Origin: Phytoseiulus persimilis
Taxonomy: Eukaryota; Arthropoda; Arachnida; Mesostigmata; Phytoseiidae
Reading direction: 5' to 3'
DNA length: 64,000 bases
Assembly (NCBI GenBank): GCA_037576195.1
Contig: CM075101.1
Span: 52,452,001-52,516,000, forward strand
The notes below the pieces were generated by a model that saw nothing but the letters and a program-made list of their open reading frames with translations, did not search any database and was not told the origin of the DNA. Within the stretch, counting starts at the first letter, position 1. The number at the start of each line of letters is the position of its first letter. The position numbers and the translations under genes are program-made. Of this stretch, positions 21,600 to 35,220 are shown piece after piece.

Positions 21600-24500
21600 T
21601 GAGCCGTCGCCATTCGAAAACCATCGGGCAGGCATCGGTTGGAATCGAGCGTCGTCGTCGTCGCCACCACCGTTCGATGAATGAGGGCAAATATCGGAAA
21701 AAGACGAACACTTCACAGCCAAACACAAACACTCACGCGCAGCCGGGTAGACGAGCACGCGCGCGCGGAGACATTATTTAGGCCCAAGTAGACGCTTCAT
21801 GGTTCTCAGAAGCAGATGGAGCAGATATCAGCTGGAATTCCCAGGCAGCGGTCAGTAACTGAGCATTTCTCTCCTCGTCTCCCGTTCCCACATGGCGAAT
21901 GGCTTTCGAACTCCTAGCTCGGATCATCTGGCGCTTCATCGCGGCTCTCTGACGAATCCCTCAGCAGTGTCATCTCCAATTAACAGCGCAGACGATTTTA
22001 GATAGCAGGAGTATGGATCGACTCTGATATTTCAAAACTTCAAAGCAACGCCGCACGAACGAACACTCATGCGGCCGATAATTTATAAGATGTCGCTATT
22101 CCTGACGTTACTGCCATGCCACGGCTACCCACATGCTCAGAGTGGGACCGTCTTTCGGAACAGCGGTAATTGTTCAATTGTAACCGCCTGACGCGCGATC
22201 CGTCCACCACAGCATTTCATTTTTGTCTTGGTTTCGGAACAAAACACGATTGAGGGAGAATAAGCCACCAAGCTCGAAAGAATTTTCAGAAGACTGTAGT
22301 TCCGTCTCGTTGACGCCGTGTACGCCCACGAAAGATAACGATGCAGTGTCAGACTTCCAGAAGAACGAAAATTTCACTCTGGAGATGAGAATCTTTTTCT
22401 CAGATCGTCCAAAGCCTTTGAGCTGACGGACTGTCAGCTCCGGTTTGCATTCCGGGTAGGACACTGAAGTCAGGCATAGCGCCACGCTTTGACGAAGCGC
22501 AACGATAGACAAAAATTGCAGGTATGACATAACTGGAAGAGAGGGGATCTGAGAAAACGGGGAACTGAAAATAAAGGTAACAACCACAGGATCCGTCATT
22601 GTCGACGAATATAAACACACGTAATCGATAAATGACAAAATGCCACAGATCACGGGCGAAGATTTGTGCCCTCGCCCTGCTCGGAGCGTTTGCAATTGAT
22701 CGACTTACTGACCATTTGGTTGGGGAGCTCGGCTGGCGACAGCTGACTGCCTCATTGTAATAATCGATTTCATAATCAAAGTACTATGCGAAAAAGTGCT
22801 ACAGTTGACGTGCGACGACAATGATAACAGGAACTTTTCACAGATCGACTTATTTTCGCGCGATCGGATCAGAGCGAGAAGCTGCTGAGGCTCGAAGTGA
22901 AGTCGGTATGCCCCGTCAGGGACTTTCTCGTGGGATATTCCACAAAGTGCAGTCAGCCCTACCGAGCACTGCAGATCGAGCCCGGCAGAACTGCCTGTAT
23001 CAGGGCTCCCGAACAGCCGAAGGATGCGGGGGAGGGTTTAGGTTCGAATCCCGCGTTCCGAAGCTGAAATCCGAGTTGCGACTGAGGAAAATTCATCCAA
23101 CTGGAACCTGCCGTATGCTGCGTGCTTTCATCCTCTGTCCCGAGAGACAAGGCCCTCGGTACGGCGATAGGACGGACGAGAAAGCGGATGATCGATCCCA
23201 GTACCGTGGAACTAGAATGATTGGGAGCTTCATTCGGTGAGCTCAACATGTATGGTTTCAACGGGCCCCGCGGCCAAGAGCTCCATTGTACGCTGTTTCG
23301 GAAGCGTTTCTTGGGCTGTTTTTTGTCTGCGTAACAACCGACGGCCAGCTTGCTTTCTACCTGCCTGCCTGGCCGGGTGGATGGTTTGCTGGATGACCGT
23401 TCAGCCTGCCCGCCTGACTGACTGCTTGTCCGTCGATAAACGGATCGGTAAACGCCCAGTTGTCAGCGCCTTGCGGTGGCTAGCTGGCGAGGTCCTCGTG
23501 ACGCTTAATGTCATCGTGAGTGTAACGGCGATTTTACAACCTCGGAAAAAAACACAATAAATCTCGACGACATCCCGAAAAATGTTTATTGACTTCATCT
23601 TCGCAGGCGAGCCTGGCGAGCGCCCGATGATCGTTCCACATCGAAACTGGCCGTCAGGTGCAATTTAAAATCGCTCCATGACAGCAGAAAGCGCGTCATG
23701 ACGTCGGCGTGATTCTGCCAGAGGAATCATCGGCACCAGAAAACGCTATTCGAGGGCGTTTCCGTTGTTCATATCTCTCACTTCGCTTGATGCGTTCACC
23801 GGCAGCATCCCGGCTCCAAGCGGACGGGACGATCCAAATCGCAGCAGTGGCCGCGGGCCCAGCGCTCACGCGGCAGCTGTGCGACAATGCTGCACACGTC
23901 ACAGCCCATATTCGTCGACAACCGAATCGCTTGTTGTGTCAAATGAGACTTCAACGAAGAAGGAGCTATCTGTGACAACTACTTTTGATACCCTCTTCTA
24001 TTTGCGAGCTCCTGTCGGAACGGAGCCACAGTCTCTATCGACGTTTTCTGCCATCCTCGAATACGCCAATTACGCCAACCTATTCCTCAATTCTTGGGCC
24101 TTTCATCATCTTCCACTCACGCAACTACTGTGGAACAGGGATTCTCAAACTTAAAGAGTTAGAATACCTCGCTTGTGGATGCAGTGGCTCGTCCTGACTA
24201 AGAAAACTCAACCCGAAGATGAACTATGTTGACAGGGATCCGAGCCTGCTTCTCAACTTTTTGATAATTCTCTGTTGATACGTGGTTGACAGAAGAACAC
24301 TTCCTCCCCGAGGAAATCCAGGCCAAGCCCCAGGTCAGATGGATGCCGTCCAGCGCATTCCAACAGCGATGATCAGAGTGATGTAAGGTACAAACAATGA
24401 CCAGCTATGATCGGAGGCGGCCAGGAGATCTCTTATGGAACCCAAAATCAATTTTACGTCCCGAAAGGCCACACGAGCTTCATATTAATTCATCTTCGAA

Positions 24501-27500
24501 ACCTCAGGGAGATGTCTGAAGAGAGCTGTCGGAGAAAACCCATCTCGGTTCTCACTGGCAACCTGATGTGGAAAAAAAAAACTTAATTCGCCTCGGAGAC
24601 TGGTGAGGACCCATTGTCGGATTGCTTACCATGCTCCCGAACAAAGTTCCCCAAACATCTCCACCAGCGGACCCACCGTCGGCCGAAAACATTGTATCCG
24701 CGCTTCCCGCGAAGAAAATATCGTCGTGTTGGATTCGAATCGAAGAGTGAATAGCGATCAGGGGTGACGAAATAGTAACCGAAATAAATCAATGGGAATG
24801 AGCGCTTCGGTCGGCGTTGAAGAACACGCCGGGCCACGAAAACATTCTCGGCGAGCACTGTGAGCAGAATATGTCAGCGGCTTCACCATGGCCAGCCTAA
24901 GAAACTCAGGCTCTGCCGAGGTGGACTCAATTCTAGAAGTTGGGTTAGTTTCTCGGGGGAGTAGCGTGCTGCTCGAACCGGCTTATAAGATAGAAGCCCA
25001 ATCAGGCCAGGGAACCCCAACGTTTTCCGCCGAGGTCGGCCGCGGAAAGTTCAAAAACGGCTTCACGGAGCCTTTTGGGCCCGTAGAAACCACTTCGGAT
25101 AACTTTCCGCCCCGGAATCGAGAGCGGAGGTCGTTGGAGGCTCGAGTAATGGATCCTCAGAAAGCGTGCAGCCCCTTCAGGAACGTCCAGCCACCCAAGC
25201 CTACACCTGGTGCAGAGTTTTCTTCGCAAAACGGCCCATAGTGCAGAAGTTCCCCTCTGATGGCTCGGGAGCGAACTTCGATCCTGAAATTCCACCTTGA
25301 GTCGTAATAGGTGCTAGGACTCATTCAATGGGCAGGGCGTTAACATTGAGCCTGAGAAACCAGCTAATGCTCTTGCGAGAACTTGCTAGCGAGACAGAGA
25401 GATTGTTGTGGTATAGTGAATCTCCGAAATTTCAGGCATTAGCTGCTTATGCCATCTGATTGCGCGTCTGACACGAGATTTACACGTTTGCGACTCCCGA
25501 TCTCCCAATGCTCGACAGCGCTGTGAAGTTTCCTTCATCGAAAAAGCTTATAGAGATGGTTTTCCGTTGGTCGGCGCGTCGATCATGGATTCGAACAATT
25601 CATCTCGAAGGATATCCAAAATGAGAACAGGCTGTACTCAAGAACTGATCTGGTCTGCACCGATCGATACAACTCATGGAATCGGATAGAACAGAAAATG
25701 TTATCGCTCTCGATCCCTCCGAGTCCTCTGCATCGCGTCGAGTCACTATGCGCATAAATTTATATGACTTCCATTCTGAGCGAGGAAAACGAAGTTTCCA
25801 TATGATATCCGCAGCAATCATGTGAAATCATCTTCATCTCGTTCGAATTCAGCATGAGAGTCCCTCGCCGGCCCAACCTTGGAAGGCAGGCAAGCTGACC
25901 AAGTCGGCGTGATTCGATGTTTGAAAAAGAAAAACCCGGCTCTCGAAAGCGCCAAAGGGTGCCGTTATCAGATTTCAACAAGTCGAACATTTCGCATGAT
26001 AGTATGAAATCCTTTGATTCGGCAACGATTCAGCTTCCAACTCTGTATGCTTCCCGATCAAACAGTTGACCAACAGCATCAAACAACGGTAATGGTCTTT
26101 AGATGGAAAAAAACGTTCCGGTGTCATCTAAAGATTATCAATGACTTTCGTATCTATCATATCATCATAATTACCGCTGTCCGTGCGAGCCCGTTCGCCT
26201 CCTTCGATTTTTCCCGGTGGTCAATCCTTTGCAGCCACTTCTTCGGATATATACGGAGCACCGTGAAAACCAACACAAAAAACTTGCTAAAAAATCGTGA
26301 CATTCCCGACCGAGGAGAACTCTCTCATCGCTTCCTGCTGAACTGAAGTGATCAGCTCGCGGAAACCGAAGTTAGCACATGTCGAATCTCAAGTAGCTTC
26401 TATTTCTGTTTCTACCGCGGGAGCTTGATAAATGAATTGTGATGAATCATCCTTTTCGTGAAGAAAATATTGCACGGACAGCGGGTCTCGTCGGCTGCGG
26501 CGCGAGAAAATCTAAGAGATTGCTGTGGGATCAGCAGAGGTCGAGAAAAATGAGCAAAAAGCATGAAGATCCAGTAAAAGGATCTTATCCATCTGTGGAT
26601 GATAAATCGAAGCGCTCATGTCTCGTGACCGGGCTGGTGCCGTCTATCTTGGGGGTTGAGGAAGTTTCTGTATTCTCCCTGTTTGTCTTCAAATATGAGT
26701 GATCCCATCCTGATTGCCCACTGCCACCAAAGGCTTCGTTGATGCACTCAGTAACAATAGAGGCTATCGCCCGGATGAATTTTTCATAAAAACCAAGGGT
26801 TTGACTCGGTTTTCATCACCCACGACTCCGATAATGATTTCTGTCGGTCAATTATCGGTGGAACTGCAGTCGCTGCGAATGTGAGCCCTCGACCCCAGGT
26901 GAAATCACGAAATTACCCGTGGTATGTGCGGTCTGTCTGTTTGTTCGGCTGTTTGTCCGCTGGGCTTCGTTTCGCGGGTCTGCCTACAATACTTGACAGC
27001 TACTCTGTCAAATCTTCACAGCACATCTCAACCGCATAGGGCACATTCATTACTTACCTCCGCGTATTGGATTACAGCAGACCTCCATACAGTCGTGAAG
27101 TCGGCGAGCCATGTCGGTGCGAACGGATCTTTTTTCGCGTTTTTGTATCGAGTCCGGTTCAGGCTCGCTTCCAGCCAGTATTCGGAATCACTTCTCATCC
27201 ATCAGCCGTCCTTGGAATCACTGGCTTCCACCCTCGGAATGGGCAAAGATATCCCCTCGCGATGGGAGCTCAAACTTCACGTCAGAGAGCATTGGTTTAA
27301 TGGCACAAACGGATGGCCAACGTCTTCTTCCGCCTCGGGGCGACAGAGTACTAACTATAAAAGTCGGAGGGAGTAGAAAACCTCAAAGCTCCTGAACGAG
27401 CTGATCGAGTCGTCGTTGATTGCGGCTTCGTCACCGAACCCGCAACCCGAGATTTTAAATGAGTTGAGGGCGTGTTTCAACCCGGATTCGGCATGGTTGT

Positions 27501-30500
27501 TTCTAACAACCGCTGAACGCGATTCGTCGAAAGTTCTCCAAAGCAACTTTCAGTCAGTTTTCAAGCGAGGCAGATGACTCCGCACACTATCGGAGTCGTT
27601 CGGAATAAGTCGTTGACGATGGCTAAGACTTGAGATACTGAAGGCGGAACATGGGTGAGGATCTGACAGGGTCGTCCACGGGAAATTTTCGAATGCGTGA
27701 ACGACAAGCGGCGCTCTCGGCTCGATTGGCTTCTCTAAGCAAGCTTCGTCTAGCCTAGAAGTGGTCGGAGAAATGCATTCGACGAACGAAGTCACAAGCA
27801 CTCCAGTGGAATGAGCCGAACAATACGGGCATCCGCGTGGAGACCATGCTCCAACAACACTCTCCGAACAACTGAGCTTGGCGCGCAAAGGTCGACGGTC
27901 TCGTCCCAGCTGATCGTCTGTGGGTGGAGTTCGCTCCGACGAGCAAGGTGCTTGAGTCTCAGCCGGAGTCTCAAGTCGGCCAGCGGTCCCTAGCCCGCTC
28001 TGGCGACGACCCTGCGTTCGTTTGTTGATCAACTACGAGCGCGGCTGTGTCGACGTGGACTTCACACAAAACAGGTTCCAACGAATCCCCTGCCTCGGGA
28101 TTAAAGAGTTTGTGCAGCGGTTCCCGCTCCAAGTACTGATCGATTCGCTGTGGATATCGCGAACCAAATAGCTGAGATAGCGCTACCGACAGCTGAGAGC
28201 GACGAACAGCTCAGAGCCTAATTGCAACGAACGAATTGATAACGAACTTGCTGAGCTGTCGTCCAGTGTAGTCGTCTAAAATGAAGAATGGGACTACTTC
28301 TTGTTATCAATCGCGAATGGCCACGCTCTGGATACGAAAGCGGACATTACCCCCGAAAGCACAACGCTTCCCAGAGTCATCTTGATCGTCCGGGAGGAGA
28401 ACCGGATTCCTCTGCTGCGACTCCAAGCGTAGCAGGAATCCGGCTAAAATTACCTCGAGGAGGAAGAGCGAGCTTGTTGTCATCTTGGTGGAGCAAGCAC
28501 CCTCGGGGGAAAATGCTGCGGGTGAACGAGTGCTCACGCTATGACCTGGTGCTTGCCGACTTGCTTTGGGGCTTTCTGCTTGATGGAACGGTCCCTGTCT
28601 CCACTCGAAACGAGCTCTCCTTCCTTCCAGTGATAACTTCTGGATCCATCCATTCGACGCATTTCCGGACACTGGAGAGCCTCGCCGAAGGGCGCTGCGC
28701 GAACGTTTCGGTGTCCGAAGTATGATGCTCGAACTAATCTGTTCCGGATCAGGGCTCGGCTCAGTAGATGATGGAGCTGAGAGAGAGGAATCGGATCTGA
28801 GCCCGCTCCTGATCCCCGCTCTATCGAAAGTCTTCATGTGTGAATCCCACGGAGATGATGATTCCTGCCATTTTCGCATGATTTCGATACGCGCCCTCGC
28901 TCTGGATGGAGCGAGGATATGCAACCGATTTTGCGAACGACGCAGAATGCTAGTCTTCAGAGCAGGAGATGAGCTATGTAGATATTTGCGAGATTCCGAA
29001 ATAAGACTTCGGCCAGCTTCTCGGATTGTCCAGTGGGATTCCTTCGATAAATCGCCAAACAATGAGTGAAGCGACCGTCCATACGCATGAAAGCTTCAAG
29101 GAGCTTCAAGAGGCAGGAGAATTGATGAACGCCAGCTTGCAGCCGACATGTGACTTCAACGTCCCCCTCGATTGTTGCCTCGGCTCCTTGACATCGTTCA
29201 TTATGAATATGAAATCAGAAGTCTAATGATTTATTCCAACATTGTTCGGCAGCAATGAGCGGCTATGCTTATTTTCTCGAACACAATGCAATGACCGAGA
29301 GAATCGACAACGATCTAGGAGGAGAATCACAAGTTTTGTGATGCTATTCTTATTATGATTGAGCAATCCCCTCTCATTGGCTGCCACCATTCGATGCTTC
29401 GGACGTTTCCGAAAAATAATAGTGCCGGTGGAAAAGATGGCAAGATTCCTCCTTGCGGCTGAAGTATGTGGAGAAAGCACGACGTCCACCGACAGAACAT
29501 CCGTATTCACCAAACAACAGGTCTTACGAATGTATACGATATCTTCCCGCGAAATCCGATGGAGTTAATCAGCCAAGCAGTAGCTCGTTTGCGAATGATT
29601 TGGGGGCGTTGCCGGCAGCTTCTGGGGCCCAGACAGGTCTCGAGTGAATGCGATCCCCTCATCCGTCCCTCTAAGGAATCAACCTCTCGGACCAAAGCTG
29701 AGAAATTTTGCCGAAATCCGTCGCGCACAGAACTCTCGTCGTCTGCCCGTCATCCGCAAAGTTACGGGCTAGGGAATTGGAACAGAAATGGAAACTCCAA
29801 GGAAATAATAGTGGAATGCGTACAGCGGGGCGCGGAATCGACTCAGGATTGGGGCACAGCCTCCGAATCGCGAGGACGGGGATCGGAGAATACTCCATCC
29901 CGATGACAAACTATTCGGACTGATGGGGGTGATAGATCTCGACACTAAGCACCAGCGTACGTAGCACGATAACCAGGAATAGGACAGGGTGCTTTGAAAT
30001 TTATTCTCCCAGCAGAGCTAGCTAACCCGATGGAACGGACGGGCTTGGCCGAATCCGATTGGGAGTGGGATCGTCCGAAGAGGGAACGTTCGGTTAGCAA
30101 AGTTCTACCCCATGATTCCTTACATCCGCGTGGCTTCACGCTCTCAGGTACGCACAGAGCTTTTCCTTGGCTTCACTGTTTGTACCGATTCCCCCGGGTT
30201 AGACACCGTACAGGCTATATCCTACAAAACCTGTACTTGCCGTGCCAATGCCTGCAATTCTTGTTATTCCGCGCTCGACCGTCCGACTCTGTCGGATGAG
30301 TCCCCGCCGAGTGTGTCGCGGGGGTACAAGAACCGGTCGACAGTCGCCTGGACCATGAGCTCCAAGATCGACGGTGTCCTGCCTTGCCCCCGATCGTCCG
30401 CTGTACAGGAATTCCACAAAGTAACGAGGAACATTCAAGTCCAATCATTAATACATATGATGATGTTTCGCAAGGTGAAGCATTGTCCGTCCGGATGCTT

Positions 30501-31164
30501 CACCAATTCTTGGATATTATGGTTTCAGAGCGGCTGACCGTATCTTGTTGATTCGGCGTAACACCTCCCCACTCCAGGCCGTTCTGTGCATGGGGGATAG
30601 CACAGATCGCATCGAAATTTCGAAGGATCGTTGCGATGGCGTCTCCACAGATTTCAAAGACCTGCGGATTTCCTCTGTGATCTTGCGCGAGAAGTTGGAG
30701 TATTCCCACCCGAGTTGTTCTTGCAATCCTCTGAGTCGCAGGACCGTGAGAAACACCGCATGCCCGCAGCTCTCCATTCGGCCAGCATCCATGCAATACA
30801 GGCGTAGAGCAGGTAGAACTTCGATTCGGAATTTCAGTTCATCCCTCTCGTTTTTTCGGGATTACTCAGTGTTCAAGGGAGCAAACTCCGCATAGGACCT
30901 CCATTTCGTGAGAGTCTCAGCAAACCTTGATGAGAATTCAAGGGGTAAAAGCCCATTCCCTAGAATGCCCTTCACAGCTATGGGATGAAAATTCCATCTG
31001 TTTGCTGCTCCGAAACCAATTCAGTGATCTGTCAGCCCCACCAGTTTCGGAAAAATCCGCGACGCATCGGGGTGTGACTCTCTAGAACCTCGCATCGACT
31101 CCACTCAAAGTCGTCCTTACCAGTTTTGGGGCAGTTAGAGAAGCCTTGTGCTATCGATTACTCC
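21600..31164. other. Gene-poor interval, no gene recognised apart from weak candidates
   Basis: Frames up to 251 codons (28307-29062, minus) occur here, but opposing frames on both strands overlap and none has a domain I recognise. Quasi-repeated CTG/GCC-type tracts lie near 21540-21600 and 23340-23420. A minus-strand frame at 30500-30796 reads like an alpha-helical protein segment (ARTTRVGILQLLAQDHRGN), but the other minus frame there is also open, so no call is made. Confidence 0.4.
22174..22530 (-). other. Unrecognised 118-codon frame with a possible N-terminal hydrophobic stretch
   Basis: The ATG at 22528-22530 sits two bases after a strong acceptor-like tract (CCCCTCTCTTCCAG). The first 25 residues are moderately hydrophobic, SYLQFLSIVALRQSVALCLT, like a weak signal peptide. 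No conserved domain is visible. An alternative frame from the same acceptor is also open. This may be noise. Confidence 0.15.
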
Positions 31165-31395
31165 ATGTAGAGCAGTGGTTCTCAAACTCCACTGACCCAT
31201 CGACCCCCTAGGCGACTTCGTTGAAGTTTATGGACAACCGTCCCCTAGGGGGTCGACCGTCGACCCCTTGATCCACCTACGTGGACCCCAAGAAGTATGG
31301 TCAAATCCACCCCGGCATCACCTCTGTGAACCGGAGATCGGCCATCGACCCCCTGGGGGTCGATATCGACCACTTTGAGAACCACTGGTGTAGAG
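31165..31395. mobile_element. hAT-type MITE (215 bp) with terminal inverted repeats and 8-bp target duplication
   Basis: The element spans 31173-31387. It begins CAGTGGTTCTCAAA and ends with the complement of the same 14 bases, a terminus typical of hAT transposons. The flanks are ATGTAGAG (31165-31172) and GTGTAGAG (31388-31395), seven of eight bases identical, as expected for a hAT 8-bp target duplication. Inside are several copies of CGACCCCC(T)AGG-like palindromic words, so the terminal regions fold further. There is no coding capacity; it would have been moved by a transposase encoded elsewhere. A decayed relative of the inner part lies at about 53925-54000. Confidence 0.88.
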
Positions 31396-33040
31396 GAAGG
31401 AATCAGCCATGTTTTTGCGGACCCATGTCTCGGTGCACTTCCCCAGCGGTGACACTGATCCGGGAGCTTTTGTGATGACTCTAGCTAGGAAGTTCAGGCA
31501 TTCATCATTTCATACCTCGCGTCTTTCCACATAGGGTGATGTATAAATGAGTGTCTGATGGCTGAGTTCATCAGTTCTCATGGCGATCATGCAAAATTCA
31601 TCAATCCATCCATGCATCTACCCATAGATTGATTGCTGATGATAATCCCATCATGCCTGAAATACTCAGCTCCGGTGATGACGGTGAAGAAGAAAGATTA
31701 ACGCAAGATCCTCGAGAAGACAGTGCGGTTGTTCCCGGTCCCCAGTCGGTCGTCATGAGCCTGAATTTAAAAATGTCGTCACTAACTCCGGAGGTGATCC
31801 CCACTAGTTCATTGACCGGATTAACCGAAGGAGTATAGGTACGCCACGGAAGTCGAGTTTTGCTGACACGTGACGACATCCTCCCCTGTTAGTAACGTAA
31901 GAAGCAAGTTCGATGATCTGAAAGACTTCCGTCATGAGGGCACTCGAATTCATGGAAGCCATCGTTCGACGACGTTCAAGTGTCAGCGATTCTCAGATCG
32001 GGGCTCGGTTCAGCACACAGCAAGTTGACACGACATGTCCATCAAACTCCCCAACACGAATGAGGGTGCCCTCCAGGCCTCGGAAAGAAAATGAGGCTTA
32101 AAGCACCTCAATGCAAAAGTACAAGACTACAAGTTTTCGAATGATCCTGAGTTTTTGGTTTCGTTATCGCACTGCTAATGGAAACACACGAATGCCGGTG
32201 AAACCGAATTGTGGGTCGTCGTTCTCATAGAACATCGATATACTAGTCCTAAACCTTGATAAAATTTCGAAGCCTGGTGCCCTCGCTGAATTGAAACTCT
32301 TGGTCAATATCTCTAAAGTATTCTAGAAACGCGAGTAAAGGACGATGGGTGAGATCTTGAGCCAGAGAGAAAAGCCCCGAGGAGCACTTGGCCCGAAACA
32401 GGGCTCGTTAGCGAGAGAAGAGCGGAGATGTCATGGATTGACAGAAGTCTCCAGTCATCTGAACGGTTGAGCCGATTTTCACGGAATCCTGCCGCAGATT
32501 CCGAAGTGCACTACTTTGCGTACCGGAAACCATACCGGGCCGTGAAGCACTCTCTCTGAGCTCTGTTAGAGGGAGTTTATTCTGAGGCTCCACAATCATC
32601 TGAGATATCGGCTCATCATGGTGACAGAGCTGGACTGTCAGGTGTCCCACAACCGATATGCTCCCCCTCTGCGAACCTGAACCGAAATCAAAAGTCTCAT
32701 GGGTTTACATGTTTTCCAGAGGAGAATCGACCCTGCACCAGCTGATCCCACTCTTTCGGTCAGACACTCGGCGGTTCTTGCTTCGGTGACGTTTGCTCAA
32801 GAGCAAACATTGATAGCCATCCTCTTTAGTGAGTCCTCTTTCCGCTGAGCTGGCCTGCTCGATTCATTCATCGACGGAGTTCCTCGATTCGGGAGTATGA
32901 GCGCTGGCGTTCCCTCCGAAAATCGAGGCTAGAAACTTCCATCTGTTGGGAGTGTTGCTCTCTTTGATTTTGCTTTCCTAGTCGCCCTGAGGACTAGTTT
33001 CTACTCTCGAACAACGCTAAGAAGGATTCGAAACGGGCAT
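31396..33040. other. Interval between the MITE and the EAF 3' end, no gene recognised
   Basis: Only short, unsupported frames are present on both strands. Nothing here matches a family that I know. Confidence 0.5.
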
Positions 33041-33058
33041 TGCATCGAACTCAATTGG

Positions 33059-33064
33059 TTTATT
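33059..33064 (-). promoter_or_regulatory. Polyadenylation signal of the EAF gene
   Basis: TTTATT on the plus strand, so AATAAA on the minus strand, about 180 bases after the proposed EAF stop at 33244-33246. It supports placing the last exon nearby. Confidence 0.5.
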
Positions 33065-33243
33065 GCCATACAGCTGGCCAGCTTCGTCCTATGGTCCTTC
33101 ATCGCGAAATATGCACGATCCTATCTACAACAGACGCATGCTTCCTTAATCTGAATCGCTTCCCGATTCACTTAACTGGAGATCTTCACCTGCGGAACAC
33201 GAACACGGTTAGTTTCTCACGGATGATAGCAAAGTGGTGTGAA

Positions 33244-35217
33244 TCACAAATCATCGAGCTCTAGGAGTCGCTCCGCTCCCGACTTCATGGGTTTCCGACA
33301 TGACTCGGGTATCCCCGTTGTGGGAACCGAGCGAGAAACAGAGCTGGCCTACTCACTTAGTTGGCTAAGTTTCTGCATAGACTGCCTGTTCGTCGGAGGC
33401 GGAACGAAATGAGACGCTGGAGGCATATGGGTCGTTTGAGGTAGCACGGGCGCCTTCTTGGTCTGAGCCTCGTCCTCACTTTCCGAGTCGGAACCGTCCG
33501 AAGAGGAGTCTGAGTCCGAAGAAGACGAAGAAGAGCCTTCAGACATTTCTATCACATCGGTATTTGAGTCCTGCAAGCAAAACAAGACCAAACTCATCAG
33601 GCGTTCTAACTTGAAAACATATGAATGACTCTGATAGCAGTCTTCTAAAGTTATCCAATTTACTCACGAAAGTGGGCATCGAGGGCGCCACGTTCTTCGG
33701 AATATGAGCATTTTGTACAATCGATGAGGTGGGTCCAGCTGGAGGTGGCGCGGGTTGTTGCAAGTTCAGACCGGTTTCGTCAAATCTGTGGGGGAGCCGT
33801 TCGTTCATCAATCTGACCGCTCGAATCGTTGCCGGAGATCGGTTGAGAGCGCGATAGCGCCGTCGTAGCAAACAATCAGATTGCGCTTCGGTCTACTCAC
33901 CTTCCAGAATCATCTAACAACATTGGCATAGAGTTCGCAGCGAGGGCCGAAGGCTGTGGTCTCATTGGTTGTGGCGTTGATTTCGGAACTAGAAACAAAA
34001 AAGAAACTTGTAGTTGTCTCCACCTGGCTTCAGTCGGAACCACAGTTCAACACACGGCGAAAGCTTCACCGAGAATATTGTCCACCTAAACATTCGTGGG
34101 GACCTTACGGATGTAGTGCACTCACCAGGCTGCCTCGGTGCTCCAACTGGACTTATTCTCTGTTTTACAGCGTTTGGTGTGTGCGTTCTGAGGAAGAAGA
34201 GACGACCTGTCTAAGCAAGGGCCCCAGAGATCTGAATCCGCCGCATTATACTCAAGCAGTTCTGAATAAAGCTGACAGCGAATGTCGGAGAAACCTACCT
34301 CTGTTGGGCCGTCGGCGGTGAGGGCCGTTTGATGCGCGATGTCGCCGGTTGAACAATCTCTCCCTCTTGACCTGCGGCTTGGGGTCCTGAATGAGAACGA
34401 GCGAGAAACGCGTCAAGTTTAAGCCGTACGACGGTCGAAATTCTCGCTCTGGGTACGATTCTAAATCGATCGACTTACCGTGGCTGACTGTGCTGGGTGT
34501 AAGGGGCCTTCCATGAGGTCCGAGCGAAACTTTCGACGATCCCTCTGCCCTTGTTTTCTTGAGTTGTACGTTACCTTCGATACGCAAACAACGAAAGTTA
34601 GTTCAATCCTCGTTCATGAGGGGGAGAAGCACCCTAGAACAACTTCCAATGGATCGGGAGCATACTCACAGCTCAGTCTTTCTAGAGTTAGCTCTCCTGT
34701 TCGCTGATCGATGATCAGGACACATTCTTTCTGGTACTGTCTCTGACTCCCTGGAACAATACATCGTTCGTGAAGAATTACGTAAGCCGGAATTGAGGAC
34801 CTCCAAACTCCAAACCGCTTCTCAATCCGAGGACTGATCGAAACTTGATTTTGAAGCCAACTGAGAAATCTGTAAACTTCGAACCTCTGAATGTTGTCGA
34901 GCTTGTAGAGTCGTGATGAGGTACGGTAACCGAAATTTGATGGCGCTGTTCGACGTCGACCCGAGCCACTTGTGAAGTGTCCACAGAAGCGGGTTTGAAG
35001 TCGTCTGAAAATGACATTCGAGGTTAGACGCGGGGACCCCTCGAACCTCGAGAAAATCCCGAAACTTGTTCACAGGGACAACTGAAGCTCAGTGCCTCTA
35101 TAGATTGAACCCTGCAACGCGTTCGATCGCTGAAAAGTACTCACATCGGAAGGTGTGGAACCCCGGAGTACTTTGGTTTGCTGCACTATCGAAGCTCTTG
35201 CCCAATTTCAGCTCCAT
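33244..35217 (-). CDS. EAF: ELL-associated factor (EAF), 10 coding exons, about 308 aa
   Basis: EAF proteins bind ELL and stimulate RNA polymerase II elongation in the super/little elongation complexes in the nucleus. Exons in transcript order: 35217-35145, 35004-34885, 34750-34670, 34574-34479, 34386-34299, 34157-34126, 33988-33901, 33785-33668, 33570-33357, and a tentative last exon 33260-33244. Phases join throughout. The N-terminal EAF domain is clear: MELKLGKSF, then DFKPASVDTSQ, ISVTVPHHD, ECVLIIDQRTGELTLERL and QLKKTRAEGSSK. A Pro/Gln-rich middle follows, then the Ser/Asp/Glu transactivation-type stretch around residues 242-266. Nine introns are GT-AG; the acceptor before 34157 reads ACAGAG, chosen because the upstream AG would give a stop. 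The 17-base final exon (ending KLDDL) is the least certain part. An acceptor directly before the ATG at 35220 implies a 5'UTR exon upstream. Confidence 0.93.
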
Positions 35218-35220
35218 CAC

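Noticed and set aside
23041..23051. tRNA B-box-like GGTTCGAATCC
   Set aside because: The bases on either side do not form a T-stem, and no anticodon arm, D-arm or acceptor pairing can be built upstream.
28307..29062. 251-codon minus-strand frame
   Set aside because: Ser/Arg-rich low-information sequence overlapped by a 145-codon plus-strand frame. No motif.
29671..29898. FADDG motif resembling a reverse-transcriptase active site on the minus strand
   Set aside because: None of the flanking RT motifs is present in any frame, so it is a chance match.
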